From the NCBI GenBank assembly GCA_045807225.1, contig JBJMHU010000061.1, positions 17,353 through 81,352 of the forward strand: a stretch of 64,000 nt of DNA, given 5' to 3'. Shown in pieces: positions 18,222 to 27,661 of the stretch (its first letter is position 1; the number at the start of each line of letters is the position of its first letter). The DNA comes from Fodinibacter sp045807225 (lineage in GTDB: Bacteria; Actinomycetota; Actinomycetes; Actinomycetales; Dermatophilaceae). The notes beneath the pieces are model-generated. The model made no database searches and was not told the DNA's origin. It saw nothing but the letters and a program-made list of their open reading frames with translations. Both the position numbers and the translations under genes were made by a program.

Positions 18222-19348
18222 TCGTCGAGGCTGGAGGTGGCGCTCGGGCCGCGAGAGTTCAGCGGGCGCCGCCACGAGGTCGACATCCGCCAGTAGAGGT
18301 AGGTGACCAGGCCGATCGGGATGGGGACCAGGAACGTCGCGATGCGGTAGAGCAGCACGGCAGCCAGCACGGCCGCCTCGTCGGAGGCGGGCAGCCCGTG
18401 GCCCAGCACGCCCACGAGCACCACCTCGGCCACGCCCAGGCCGCCGGGGGTGGGGATGAGCAGTGACGCGAAGGTCACCAGCCCCCAGGCCACGAGGATG
18501 ACGGCCCACGAGATCGTCTCCCGGTCCAGTCCCTGCATCCGCACGCAGAGGCCGAGCACCAGCACCACGGTGAGCTGGGAGACGAGCATCGTCACGGTCA
18601 GCCGCCCCCAGCAGAGGCGGAGCAGCCGCACCATCTGGGTGCGGAACAGCGGCAGCCCCTCGGTCAGCCCGGGGTCCGGGATGCGGGTGACGCGGCGGCG
18701 AAGGGAGCCCACCAACCGGTCGCACCGGGCGCCCAGCCGGCGCGCGAAGCGCTCGCTGCGCAGGATGAGCGTGAGCAGCACGATCGCCAGCGCCACCAGG
18801 GCGGTGAGCCCGAGGGCCACCCACACCACCCACGGCGGGCCCCAGCCCTGCAGCACCACGGCGACCAGGCCCATCGCCAGCAGCGCGTACTTCATCAGCT
18901 GCGACCAGGTGCCGGTGACCAGCACCTCCGAGGTGGTGTCACCCAGGGTGAAGCCCCACGAGCGCAGCATGGCGTAGTTCAGGCCCGTCGCGACCGCGCC
19001 GCCCTCGGGCACGGTGTTCGACAGGGCCGCACCAGCGGTGTTCGTGACCCCGGCCTCGCGGACCTTCAGCCCGGGCAGGGCGACGATGATCGGCGGCCAG
19101 TTGGTGGCGAGGTTGACCAGGCCGAGCACGATCGAGGCGACCAGCATCGGTGCCGTGATGAGGGCGATGGCCGTGGTCAGGTCGTCGGTCTGCAGGTTGG
19201 TCAGCAGGTACCAGACCGCGAGCGCGACCACGCCGTAGCTGAGGAAACCGGAGAAGATCCGGCGGCCGACCGAGCGTGGCCGGTCATCGGGCAGTGCGGT
19301 GTCGCCGAGCGGGCCGCCCGGCTCGGTCGTCCCAACGCTCTCGGTCAC
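18218..19348 (-). CDS. UPF0104 / lysylphosphatidylglycerol synthase-like (AglD) membrane protein
   Basis: 376 residues, GTG start, about eight membrane segments after a 30-residue hydrophilic N terminus. Family features include the GLNYAMLRSWGF segment, and TFASLLIPTPGGLGVAEVVLVGVLG near residue 305, which is the conserved PxPGGxGxxE motif of LPG-synthase flippase-like domains. The catalytic aminoacyl-transfer domain of MprF is absent, so this is the membrane part only; lipid flipping or glycolipid transport is a reasonable guess. Confidence 0.82.
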   Translation of the reverse strand: MTESVGTTEPGGPLGDTALPDDRPRSVGRRIFSGFLSYGVVALAVWYLLTNLQTDDLTTAIALITAPMLVASIVLGLVNLATNWPPIIVALPGLKVREAGVTNTAGAALSNTVPEGGAVATGLNYAMLRSWGFTLGDTTSEVLVTGTWSQLMKYALLAMGLVAVVLQGWGPPWVVWVALGLTALVALAIVLLTLILRSERFARRLGARCDRLVGSLRRRVTRIPDPGLTEGLPLFRTQMVRLLRLCWGRLTVTMLVSQLTVVLVLGLCVRMQGLDRETISWAVILVAWGLVTFASLLIPTPGGLGVAEVVLVGVLGHGLPASDEAAVLAAVLLYRIATFLVPIPIGLVTYLYWRMSTSWRRPLNSRGPSATSSLDE

Positions 19349-19377
19349 GCCGCGAGCCTAGGCCCAGGCGGCCGCCC

Positions 19378-20676
19378 TCAGTAGCAGCCGGTGACCGTGG
19401 CGGCCAGCATGTCGACGTTCTGCTTCAGGGTCGTGGACGACGTCCTGCCGTTGACGATGAACGCGAAGACCTTGACCCGGCCGTCGGCACCGGTCGCCCA
19501 GCCGGCGAGTGACACGACGTCGTTCAGCGTGCCGGTCTTGGCGAACACGCGCCCGACGGCGCACCTCGACGCGGCCGTGCTGAAGCGGCTCGCGAGCGTG
19601 CCGGTGCGCCCCGCGCTCGGCAGCCCGGCCTTCAGCGGCCACAGCGTGGCCTGGGTGCCGGCGTCGATGCCGCGGTCGAGGATCTGCGTCAGCTGGAGGG
19701 TCGTGATCCGGTCGGCGCGGGACAGCCCCGACCCGTCGTACAGCGGCCCGCTCGTCAGCTTCTGCGCCGCCAGCTGCTGGGCCTGGGCCGTGCGTGCACC
19801 GGTCCAGGAGGCGCCCTGGCCCAGCTGCCTCCCCACCAGCTTGTGCAGCGCCTCGGCCACCTCGTTGTCGCTGTGCAGCAGCATCGACGCCACCATCGAC
19901 GCCAGCGTCGAGCCCGTGCTGCTCGCGATGATCGCCGCGCCCGTGACGGCGTTCGCCCGGCCTGAGTAGACCGCTCCCGTCACCCCGTGGGCCTTGAGCC
20001 GGTCGCGGAAGTAGCGCCCGGCATCCGCGCTGGTGTCGGGGGTGTTGCGCTGGTCGCGCACCAGGCCGCGCACCGGGGCGATCGAGTCCGGAACGTAGCT
20101 TGCCTTCCACCCGTAGGCCAGCGTCGGAGTGGGGAAGACGTCGTCGTCGACGTACACCTTGGCGGCGGTGACCTTCCTCGCCAGGAGCCGGACGGCGGTC
20201 GTTGCGGCCATGGCCTCGAGGCCGGTGCTCTTCAGGCTCGGGTCACCGGCACCGACCAGGATGACGCGGTCGGCGGACGAGCCGGATCGCACGCGGGTGG
20301 TCCAGCGCTTGCCGGGGCCGAAGACGGTGAGCGCGTTGGTGGCGGTCACCAGCTTGTTGGTGGAGGCCGGCATCCGGTAGCTGGTGCTGTTCCTGCCCCA
20401 CACGGTGGTGTTGGACGCGGCGTCGAGGACGGTGCCGCTGAACACCGTGCCGAAGCGCGCGGTCGTCGCGCGGGAGGTGAGGGCGGACCGCATCCGTACG
20501 TCGGCGGGCGACGCCGTGTATGCCGCCAGTGCGGCGGCGCTCGCCCTCGCGGGCGCGTCTGCCGCTGGGGTGCGCACACCGGCGGATGCCGTCGACGCGC
20601 CCGCCAGGAGCAGGGCACCGGCGGCGATGGCGCCGAGCGTGGTTCGGGTGGTGCGGGCAGTGGGTGACGGTCGCAT
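19378..20676 (-). CDS. dacB: D-alanyl-D-alanine carboxypeptidase/endopeptidase (PBP4 family)
   Basis: 432 residues with a cleavable signal peptide (residues 1-32, ending ASTASAG). The three active-site motifs of class C penicillin-binding proteins are in order: SxxK in PASTNKLV (Ser105), SDN in MLLHSDNEVAEAL and KTG in FAKTGTLNDV. It trims cross-linked peptidoglycan outside the membrane. Length is typical for actinobacterial DacB. No operon partner; the upstream 160 bases up to the tRNA hold no gene I can see. Confidence 0.92.
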   Translation of the reverse strand: MRPSPTARTTRTTLGAIAAGALLLAGASTASAGVRTPAADAPARASAAALAAYTASPADVRMRSALTSRATTARFGTVFSGTVLDAASNTTVWGRNSTSYRMPASTNKLVTATNALTVFGPGKRWTTRVRSGSSADRVILVGAGDPSLKSTGLEAMAATTAVRLLARKVTAAKVYVDDDVFPTPTLAYGWKASYVPDSIAPVRGLVRDQRNTPDTSADAGRYFRDRLKAHGVTGAVYSGRANAVTGAAIIASSTGSTLASMVASMLLHSDNEVAEALHKLVGRQLGQGASWTGARTAQAQQLAAQKLTSGPLYDGSGLSRADRITTLQLTQILDRGIDAGTQATLWPLKAGLPSAGRTGTLASRFSTAASRCAVGRVFAKTGTLNDVVSLAGWATGADGRVKVFAFIVNGRTSSTTLKQNVDMLAATVTGCY

Positions 20677-20834
20677 CGGGGGCCCCTCGTCGTGGTCTGG
20701 TGACGTGGCCGGAGCCCCTGCTCAGCCGTCGTCCAGCCTAGGAGCGTTCGGCGGGAGGCGCCTCCCGAGCGGGGAGGGTGGTGCACGGACGCTGCAGGGG
20801 AGCTGCACCAGCGCAGGAGCTGCATGGGGATGGA

Positions 20835-20908
20835 TGGAGCCGGTGACGGGAATCGAACCCGCGTGTCCAGCTTGGGAAGCTGGCGCTCTACCATTGAGCT
20901 ACACCGGC
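20835..20908 (-). tRNA. tRNA-Gly(UCC)
   Basis: On the minus strand the acceptor arm GCCGGTG pairs with CACCGGC, the anticodon loop is TTCCCAA (anticodon TCC), and the T loop is GGTTCGATTCC. CCA is encoded at 20835-20837. All four arms fold normally. Confidence 0.97.
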
Positions 20909-21026
20909 GTGCCGGGTCGCGGCCGACCAGCGACCTCCCCGGCGCCGGGAAGTCTAACCCAACCCCGAGCGCGCTCCGGAGGCCGCCTCCCCGGTGCCGA
21001 CGGCCCCCTACCGGTAGCCTGACGCC

Positions 21027-21602
21027 GTGCTGCTCTCCGACCGCGACATCAGGGCCGAGATCGAGTCCGGACGGGTCAGGATCGACCCCTGGGACCCGGA
21101 CATGGTGCAGCCGAGCAGCGTCGACGTGCGCCTCGACAAGTTCTTCCGGCTGTTCGACAACCACAAGTATCCGGTGATCGACCCGTCGCAGGACCAGGCC
21201 GACCTCACCCGCCTGGTCGAGGTGGACCCTACCGAGGGATTCGTGCTGCACCCGGGCGAGTTCGTGCTCGGCAGCACCCTCGAGACGGTTGCACTGCCGG
21301 ACGACCTCGCGGCCCGCGTCGAGGGCAAGAGCAGCCTGGGCCGCCTCGGCCTGCTCACCCACGCGACCGCCGGTTTCGTCGACCCGGGCTTCAACGGCCA
21401 CGTCACCCTCGAGCTGTCCAACGTCGCGACCCTGCCGATCATGCTCTGGCCCGGGATGAAGATCGGCCAGCTGGCGTTCTTCCGCCTCTCCTCCTCGGCC
21501 GAGAACCCGTACGGCTCGGAGCGGCACGGCTCTCACTACCAGGGCCAGCGCGGCCCGACCGCCAGCCGCAGCTTCCAGAACTTCCACCGCGCCGACGTCT
21601 GA
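21027..21602 (+). CDS. dcd: dCTP deaminase
   Basis: 191 residues, GTG start (VLLSDRDIRAEIESGRVRIDP). The enzyme converts dCTP toward dUTP or dUMP for thymidylate synthesis. Signatures are PSSVDVRLDKFFRLF, the substrate segment VEGKSSLGRLGLLTHATAGFVDPGF and the catalytic Glu in HVTLELSN. The length and the THATAG hinge match the mycobacterial enzyme, which both deaminates dCTP and hydrolyses the triphosphate; bifunctionality is therefore likely but inferred. Monocistronic between tRNA-Gly and the hydrolase. Confidence 0.96.
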   Translation: MLLSDRDIRAEIESGRVRIDPWDPDMVQPSSVDVRLDKFFRLFDNHKYPVIDPSQDQADLTRLVEVDPTEGFVLHPGEFVLGSTLETVALPDDLAARVEGKSSLGRLGLLTHATAGFVDPGFNGHVTLELSNVATLPIMLWPGMKIGQLAFFRLSSSAENPYGSERHGSHYQGQRGPTASRSFQNFHRADV

Positions 21603-21724
21603 CCGGCGACGCCCCGGGCCGTCCTCGAACCCCCGCAGGAGTCCTCGCCGGGAGGCAATCCGGCGGCCCCGTATGCACCGAACCCCTCGGCGACGGAGGA
21701 TAGTGGACAGCGGGAGGGGAACCC

Positions 21725-22486
21725 ATGACCAGGCGGCACTCCAGCGTGACGCAGGCAGAGCACGACGACGACGACGACGGCCACGCGATGGGTCGGCAGC
21801 ACCACGGCCGGGACGCCGACGCCCACGACACCGCGGCTGCTCTGCTGGCGCCCGAGGGCGGAGCCGGGGCCGAGCTGCGCGGCCACGTGCCGGCGCACCC
21901 CGACGGGGTCGTGCTCGTGCTGCACGGTGGTGCCGCGGCCAGCCGTGCGCCCATCACCTGGCGGTGCCTCGCGGTGTTGCGGATGGTGCCGTTCGCGACG
22001 GCCATCCATCGCCGGTCCGGCGACCGGCTGGCCGTGGTGCGCCTGAAGAACCGGGTGCGCGGCTGGAACGGCACCCGCCAGGACCCCCTGCAGGACGCCC
22101 GCTGGGCCCTCGACCGCATCCGGCACGTGTTGCCGCGCCGGCCCGTGGTGCTCGTCGGGCACTCGATGGGGGGCCGGGTGGCGCTGCAGCTCAGTGGTGA
22201 GCCCGACGTCGTCGGCGTCGCCGCGCTCGCTCCGTGGGTCGAGTTCGACACCCGCCAACCGCCGCCGGGTGTCTCGGTGCTCCTCGCCCACGGCTCGAAC
22301 GACCGCGTGACCGACCCGCGGCGCACCGACGTGCTCGCCAAGCGCTACACGCGCGACGGGGTCGACCTGCGCTACGTCGAGGTCGAGGGAGGCATCCACT
22401 CCATGCTGCGCTACCCCCGCATCTGGCACGAGGCGGTCGCGGACTTCGTCACCGACGTGTTGTCCGGCCCAGCCCGAACCAGCTGA
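21725..22486 (+). CDS. Alpha/beta hydrolase with His/Asp-rich N terminus
   Basis: 253 residues. The nucleophile elbow is VLVGHSMGGRVAL (Ser147); the Asp and His of the triad are probably in LLAHGSNDRVTDPRRT and VEVEGGIHSMLRYP, and the oxyanion region is VLVLHGGAAAS. The first 36 residues are rich in His and Asp (AEHDDDDDGHAMGRQHHGRD), which is unusual for the family and might bind metal. The last 38 bases overlap the 3' end of the opposing MFS gene. Substrate unknown. Confidence 0.82.
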   Translation: MTRRHSSVTQAEHDDDDDGHAMGRQHHGRDADAHDTAAALLAPEGGAGAELRGHVPAHPDGVVLVLHGGAAASRAPITWRCLAVLRMVPFATAIHRRSGDRLAVVRLKNRVRGWNGTRQDPLQDARWALDRIRHVLPRRPVVLVGHSMGGRVALQLSGEPDVVGVAALAPWVEFDTRQPPPGVSVLLAHGSNDRVTDPRRTDVLAKRYTRDGVDLRYVEVEGGIHSMLRYPRIWHEAVADFVTDVLSGPARTS

Positions 22487-23837
22487 CCACCCCACCGGCG
22501 GTGAGCAGACCGGCGCACCACAGCATCGCCGCGCGGTAGCCGTCGGTCATCGCGTCGAGGTCGAGGTAGTCGTCACCCGACAACCCGACGAGGGCGGGCA
22601 GGGCGGCCACCGCCAGCAGCGACCCGGCGCGGGCCACGGCGTTGTTCACCCCGCTCGCCACCCCGGCGAACCGGTCGGGGGCCGCCGCCAGCACGGATGC
22701 CGTCAGCGGCGAGACGAGCAGGGCGAGACCGAGCGCGAAGACGGTCATACCGGGCAGCACCGACCACCAGGTGGCGCCTTCGCCGATGCCGAGCAGCAGC
22801 AGCACGCCGGCTGCACAGACCAGCGGGCCGACCGTCATCGGCAGCCGTGGCCCGATCCGGGCCGACAGCGAGGCGGCACGTGATGACAACAACAACAACG
22901 AGAGCGTCACCGGCATCCCCGACAAACCGGCCTGCAACGCGGTCCATCCCACCGCCTGCAGCTGGAGCACCGTGAAGAGCGACACGCCGCCGAGCGCCCC
23001 GTAGACCAGGAGGGTCATCGCGTTGGCGGCGGAGAAGATGCGAGAACGGAACAGCCGCAACGGAACCAGCGGGGCTGCGGTGCGCTCCTCCACGACCACG
23101 AACGCCACCCCGGCGCCGACGGACACCACCCACGCCGCGATGACGACGGCCCCACCGCTGTCACCCGAGGCCGTCAGGGCGTAGGTCGCGGCCCCGAGGG
23201 CGACCACCGTCAGCGTGGCGCCGAGGGCGTCGAAGCGGCCCTGGATGCCGGTGTCGCGGCTCTCGGGAGCGGCCCGCCAGGTCAGCGCGACGACCGCCAC
23301 GCACAGCGGCACGTTGATGGCGAAGATCCAGCGCCACGAGGCGTTGTCGACCAGCCAGCCACCGAGCAGCGGACCGATGGCGGCCGCGACGCCGGACAAC
23401 CCGGCCCAGGTGCCGATGGCAGGGGCCCGGTCCTCCGGGCGGAACGAGGACTGGATGAGGGAGAGCGCGCCGGGCGTCAGCAGGGCGGCGCCCACCCCCT
23501 GCAGCACTCGCAGGGCGATGAGCTGGCCGGGGCTCTGGGCCGCGGCGCACAGGGCCGACGCCACGAGGAACCAGCCGACCCCGATGAGGTAGACCCGCCG
23601 CCGCCCGAAGCGGTCGCCCAGCGCTCCGCCGACGAGCACCAGCGAGGCCAGCGCCAGCAGGTAGCCGTTGACCACCCACTGCAGCTGGGCGAGCGAGGCA
23701 CCCAGGTCGCGCCCGATGGTGCGCAGTGCGACGTTGACGACCGAGCCGTCGAGGATGGCGACGCCCGACCCGAGGATGACGCCGGTCAGCATCATCCGGC
23801 CACGGGTGGAGCGCCGGTCGAGGCCGGGCTCGCTCAC
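22449..23837 (-). CDS. DHA2-type MFS transporter
   Basis: About 462 residues, GTG start, with roughly 14 membrane segments. Motif D1-like AILDGSVVNVALRTIGRDL and motif A GGALGDRFGRRRVYLIG mark the EmrB/QacA drug-exporter branch. The longer frame upstream to 24008 is low in hydrophobicity and starts in the promoter region, so GTG 23837 just before the first membrane helix is preferred. No regulator is adjacent; substrate unknown. Confidence 0.85.
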   Translation of the reverse strand: MSEPGLDRRSTRGRMMLTGVILGSGVAILDGSVVNVALRTIGRDLGASLAQLQWVVNGYLLALASLVLVGGALGDRFGRRRVYLIGVGWFLVASALCAAAQSPGQLIALRVLQGVGAALLTPGALSLIQSSFRPEDRAPAIGTWAGLSGVAAAIGPLLGGWLVDNASWRWIFAINVPLCVAVVALTWRAAPESRDTGIQGRFDALGATLTVVALGAATYALTASGDSGGAVVIAAWVVSVGAGVAFVVVEERTAAPLVPLRLFRSRIFSAANAMTLLVYGALGGVSLFTVLQLQAVGWTALQAGLSGMPVTLSLLLLSSRAASLSARIGPRLPMTVGPLVCAAGVLLLLGIGEGATWWSVLPGMTVFALGLALLVSPLTASVLAAAPDRFAGVASGVNNAVARAGSLLAVAALPALVGLSGDDYLDLDAMTDGYRAAMLWCAGLLTAGGVVSWFGLGRTTRR

Positions 23838-24028
23838 CGGCGCGCCCGGTCGGGCCGGTGGCCGGCGGCGCACGAGTCCATGCCGTATGGGTACCACGCG
23901 GTTGGCCGCCACCCCTCGGCGCGTGCCCGGCCACTTGGACCACCGGGCGACAGGGTGCGCAGGGCTGCCGGTGTGGGTGTGAGCCGATAGGTTGTGAGGC
24001 GATGTCACCGACCTCGTGAGGGGCCCCG

Positions 24029-25174
24029 ATGATCCGCTTCGATGCCGTGACCAAGCAGTTCCCCGACGGGACCGTCGCGGTCGACGAGCTCACGCTCACC
24101 GCGCCCACCGGCAAGATCACCGTGCTCGTCGGCCCTTCCGGCTGCGGCAAGACCACGAGCCTGCGCATGGTCAACCGGATGATCGAGCCCACCGGGGGTG
24201 CCATCACCCTCGACGGCCAGGACACCGGCCGCATGCACGAGGCCGAGCTGCGGCGCGGCATGGGCTACGTCATCCAGCACGCCGGGCTGTTCCCGCATCG
24301 CACCGTGCTCGACAACATCGGCACGGTGCCGCGCCTGCTCGGCTGGGACAGGAAGCGGATCGCCGACCGCTCCCGCGAGCTGCTCGAGCGGGTCGGTCTG
24401 GCCCCCGAGCTCGGCGAGCGCTACCCCGCGCAGCTCTCCGGCGGCCAGCAGCAGCGAGTCGGCGTCGCCCGGGCGCTCGCGGCCGACCCGCCGGTGATGC
24501 TGATGGACGAGCCGTTCTCGGCCGTCGACCCGGTGGTGCGCGAGCAGCTGCAGGACGAGTTCCTGCGCCTGCAGGGCGAGCTCGGCAAGACCATCGTGTT
24601 CGTCACCCACGACATCGACGAGGCGATCAAGCTCGGCGACCAGGTGGCCGTGCTGCGCGTCGGCGGCCGGCTCGCCCAGGTCGCCGAGCCCGCATACCTG
24701 CTCGCCCACCCGGCCGACGACTTCGTCGCCGACTTCGTCGGCCGTGACCGTGGCTACCGCGCGCTGCAGTTCCAGGCCGCGCCGCAGCTGCCGCTGCACT
24801 CCGAGCCGACCGTGCTGCTCGGAGAGCGGCCCGGGCGCACGCATGCCGGGTGGCTCCTCGTGGTCGACGACGACCGGCATCCGCTGGGCTGGGTGGAACC
24901 GACCCGCATCGGGGACCGGGCGGTGACCGAGGACGACCTGCACCGTGGCGGCACGGTGGCTCGCGAACACGGTTCCCTGCGTTCGGCGTTGGATGCCGCG
25001 CTGTCGTCTCCCAGCCGGCGCGGCGTCATCGTCGACGACGCCGGGTCGCTGTGCGGCACCGTGCAGGCCCACGAGGTGCTCACGGCCATCGAGCAGACCG
25101 ACCGGCCACAACGCGACGAGTCCGACCCGGTGCACGGCGGCGCGGCATCCGTGGGGGAGGAGGTCGCCTCGTGA
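24029..25174 (+). CDS. Osmoprotectant ABC transporter ATP-binding protein (OpuBA/ProV-like)
   Basis: 381 residues. Walker A is VGPSGCGKTTSLRMVNR, signature LSGGQQQRVGVARAL, Walker B VMLMDEPFSAVDP, H-loop VFVTHDIDEAIKLGD. The MVNRMIEPTGGAITLDGQD segment is typical of glycine betaine/choline importers. Residues 255-375 hold a degenerate tandem-CBS region (HPLGWVEPT, RSALDAALSSPSRRGVIVDD), which in OpuA senses ionic strength. First gene of a four-gene operon, overlapping the next by 4 bases. Confidence 0.93.
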   Translation: MIRFDAVTKQFPDGTVAVDELTLTAPTGKITVLVGPSGCGKTTSLRMVNRMIEPTGGAITLDGQDTGRMHEAELRRGMGYVIQHAGLFPHRTVLDNIGTVPRLLGWDRKRIADRSRELLERVGLAPELGERYPAQLSGGQQQRVGVARALAADPPVMLMDEPFSAVDPVVREQLQDEFLRLQGELGKTIVFVTHDIDEAIKLGDQVAVLRVGGRLAQVAEPAYLLAHPADDFVADFVGRDRGYRALQFQAAPQLPLHSEPTVLLGERPGRTHAGWLLVVDDDRHPLGWVEPTRIGDRAVTEDDLHRGGTVAREHGSLRSALDAALSSPSRRGVIVDDAGSLCGTVQAHEVLTAIEQTDRPQRDESDPVHGGAASVGEEVAS

Positions 25175-25818
25175 GCTGGCTGGCCGACAACTGGGACACC
25201 GTGCTCACGCTCACGTGGCGCAGCCTCTACCTCGCGGGCATCCCACTGGTCCTCGGGTTCGTGCTGTCCATCCCGCTGGGCTGGGCCGCGAGCCGGTGGT
25301 CGCGCGCCTACCCGGCCATCATCACGACCACCGGGCTGCTCTACACCATCCCGTCGCTGGCCCTGTTCGTCATCATGCCCGTGGTGCTGGGCACCAAGAT
25401 CCTCGACCCGGTCAACGTCATCGTCGCGATGACGATCTACACCGTCGCGCTGCTGGCCCGCACCGTCGCCGACGGGCTCAACTCGGTGCCCGACGACATC
25501 GCGCAGGCGGCCACCGCGATGGGTTACAAGGGCGTGCGCCGGCTGTTCGGTGTCGAGCTGCCCCTCGCGGCACCGGTCGTCGCCGCGGGGTTGCGGGTGG
25601 CGGCGGTGAGCAACGTCAGCATCGTCAGCGTCGCCACGCTCATCGGCGTCAGCCAGCTCGGTGACCTGCTCGTCGACGGCTTCAACCGCGTCATCTGGGG
25701 TGAGCTGCTCAGCGGCATCGTGGCGTGCGTGCTGCTGGCGCTCGCCTTCGACGCCGTCATCGTGCTGGGCACGCGCGCGGTCACACCCTGGCTGCGAGTG
25801 CAGGGGGCACGGGCATGA
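25171..25818 (+). CDS. Osmoprotectant ABC transporter permease 1 (OpuBB-like)
   Basis: 215 residues with six hydrophobic segments and the permease EAA-type loop NSVPDDIAQAATAMGYKGVRRLFGVELP that contacts the ATPase. TTTGLLYTIPSLALFVIMP is characteristic of the betaine/choline permeases. GTG start overlaps the ATPase stop, and its stop overlaps the second permease start (ATGA). Confidence 0.93.
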   Translation: MSWLADNWDTVLTLTWRSLYLAGIPLVLGFVLSIPLGWAASRWSRAYPAIITTTGLLYTIPSLALFVIMPVVLGTKILDPVNVIVAMTIYTVALLARTVADGLNSVPDDIAQAATAMGYKGVRRLFGVELPLAAPVVAAGLRVAAVSNVSIVSVATLIGVSQLGDLLVDGFNRVIWGELLSGIVACVLLALAFDAVIVLGTRAVTPWLRVQGARA

Positions 25819-26582
25819 TCCCCTCGATCTGGGCGTGGTTCACCGACCCGGCCAACTGGCAGGGCGAGGACGGCATCCCCAACCGCACCCTGCAGCACCT
25901 CGAGTACACCGCGATGGCGGTGCTGCTCGCGTCCGTCATCGCAATACCGTTGGGGCTGTGGGTGGGCCACACCGGCCGGGCCCGCTGGCTGGTCTCGCTG
26001 GCCAACTCGGTGCGGGCCGTGCCGACCCTGGGTCTGCTCCTGGCTGCCACCCTCTGGCTGGGGGCGATGATCCAGAGCGACCTCGCGTTCACCCTCCCGA
26101 GCATCCTGGTGCTCGCGCTGCTGGCCATCCCGCCGATCCTCGCCGGCACCTACGCCGGCATCGAGGCGGTGCCGCCGGCGGCGCGCGACGCCGCCAAGGG
26201 TGTGGGCATGACGTCGGGGCAGGTGCTGCGGCAGGTCGAGCTGCCGGTCGGGTTGCCGCTGCTGCTGTCGGGGCTGCGCTCCGCGGTGCTGCAGGTGGTG
26301 GCGACCGCCACGGTGGCCGCCTACGTCGGGCTGGGCGGCCTGGGCCGCTACCTCATCGACGGCCTGGCCCTGGGCAACTACCCGGCCACTGCGGGCGGGG
26401 CCATCCTCGTGGCGGTGCTGGCCGTCGCGCTCGACGGTCTCTTCGCCCTGCTGCAGCGCCGGGTCGTCTCACCCGGGCTGACCGGCCGCCGTGTCGGTGG
26501 TCGAGGGAAGGATTCGCGCAGCCTCGCGGTTGAGGCCGACAGGCCACCGGCCGATGTCCGCACGCCCGCTGCACCTGCCTGA
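25815..26582 (+). CDS. Osmoprotectant ABC transporter permease 2 (OpuBD-like)
   Basis: 255 residues, paralogous to the first permease. The EAA-type loop is EAVPPAARDAAKGVGMTSGQVLRQVELP, and NSVRAVPTLGLLLAATLWLG is the matching core segment. A Trp-rich N-terminal stretch and a hydrophilic tail of about 30 residues are extra to permease 1. Both form the heterodimeric membrane channel fed by the lipoprotein encoded next. Confidence 0.93.
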   Translation: MIPSIWAWFTDPANWQGEDGIPNRTLQHLEYTAMAVLLASVIAIPLGLWVGHTGRARWLVSLANSVRAVPTLGLLLAATLWLGAMIQSDLAFTLPSILVLALLAIPPILAGTYAGIEAVPPAARDAAKGVGMTSGQVLRQVELPVGLPLLLSGLRSAVLQVVATATVAAYVGLGGLGRYLIDGLALGNYPATAGGAILVAVLAVALDGLFALLQRRVVSPGLTGRRVGGRGKDSRSLAVEADRPPADVRTPAAPA

Positions 26583-26661
26583 CCAGTTCCACCCGCTCCG
26601 CCGCACTGACCGTTCCGCCCGAATGCCAGACCGACCACAGCACCACGAAGGGACCACTCCG

Positions 26662-27585
26662 ATGAAGCGCATGACCTCCGCGGTGGCACTGATCGCCGCC
26701 TCGCTCCTCGGGCTCACCGCGTGCGGCAGCTCCGACGACCCGCTCGCGTCCTCGTCCCCGACCGGCTCGGCCTCGGCCAGCGGCGGCTCCGGCGGCCCGA
26801 TCGTCGTGGGCGGTGCCAACTTCTCCGAGTCCACGCTGCTCGCGGAGATCTACGCCGGTGCACTCAAGGCCAAGGGCATCGACGCCACGACCAAGCCCAA
26901 CATCGGCTCGCGCGAGATCTACCTGCGCGCCCTCGAGGACAACTCGGTTCAGGTGTTCCCCGAGTACACCGGCGCGCTGGCGTTCAACTACGACAAGTCG
27001 TACACCGGCACCGACCCCGACGAGGTCTACGCCAAGGTGCAGCAGGTGCTGCCCAAGACATTGACGGTGCTCGACAAGTCGACCGCCGAGGACAACGACT
27101 CGATCGTCGTCACCAAGGAGACGGCCGACAAGTACAAGCTGAAGACGATCGCCGACCTCAAGGCCGTCTCCAACGACCTGACCCTCACCGCCCCGCCGGA
27201 GTTCAAGGGCCGCCCGCAGGGCATCCCCGGTCTCGAGAAGACCTACGGCGTGACGTTCAAGTCGTTCCGGCCGCTCACCGGCCAGGGCATCGTTCAGGCC
27301 CTCAAGAACGGCCAGGCCGACGCAGCCAACATCTTCACCACCGACCCCGCCATCGCGGCCAACGGCTTCGTGACCCTCGAGGACACCAAGAAGCTGTTCG
27401 GGTCGCAGAACATCGTCCCGCTGGTGCGCGCCGACCGGGCCGAGGACGTCAAGGTGGCTCTGAACGCCGTGTCGGCCAAGCTCACGACCGAGGCCATCTC
27501 CGACATGCTCAAGCAGACCGACATCGACAAGAAGGACCCCAAGGCCGTCGCCCAGGAGTTCCTCACCGCCAACGGCCTGGGCTGA
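26662..27585 (+). CDS. Osmoprotectant-binding lipoprotein (OpuBC/ProX-like)
   Basis: 307 residues with lipoprotein signal LLGLTAC (Cys21) and a Ser/Gly linker. The mature domain starts PIVVGGANFSESTLLAEIYAGAL, the ligand-fold signature of glycine betaine/choline/proline-betaine binding proteins; SREIYLRALEDNSVQVFPEYTGAL supplies aromatic residues near the quaternary-ammonium box. It starts 79 bases after permease 2 and is followed by a strong terminator, so it closes the operon. Exact ligand cannot be assigned. Confidence 0.93.
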   Translation: MKRMTSAVALIAASLLGLTACGSSDDPLASSSPTGSASASGGSGGPIVVGGANFSESTLLAEIYAGALKAKGIDATTKPNIGSREIYLRALEDNSVQVFPEYTGALAFNYDKSYTGTDPDEVYAKVQQVLPKTLTVLDKSTAEDNDSIVVTKETADKYKLKTIADLKAVSNDLTLTAPPEFKGRPQGIPGLEKTYGVTFKSFRPLTGQGIVQALKNGQADAANIFTTDPAIAANGFVTLEDTKKLFGSQNIVPLVRADRAEDVKVALNAVSAKLTTEAISDMLKQTDIDKKDPKAVAQEFLTANGLG

Positions 27586-27601
27586 CCCCAGCCCCGCCGC
27601 C

Positions 27602-27648
27602 GACGACAGCGCCCGGCCCCCGACCTGGGGCCGCCAGGCGCTGTCGTC
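27602..27648 (+). terminator. Terminator of the osmoprotectant ABC operon
   Basis: Arms GACGACAGCGCC/GGCGCTGTCGTC enclose a second stem CGGCCCC/GGGGCCG with loop CGACCT, 17 bases after the stop codon. Confidence 0.85.
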
Positions 27649-27661
27649 TGTCCATCGCCTC

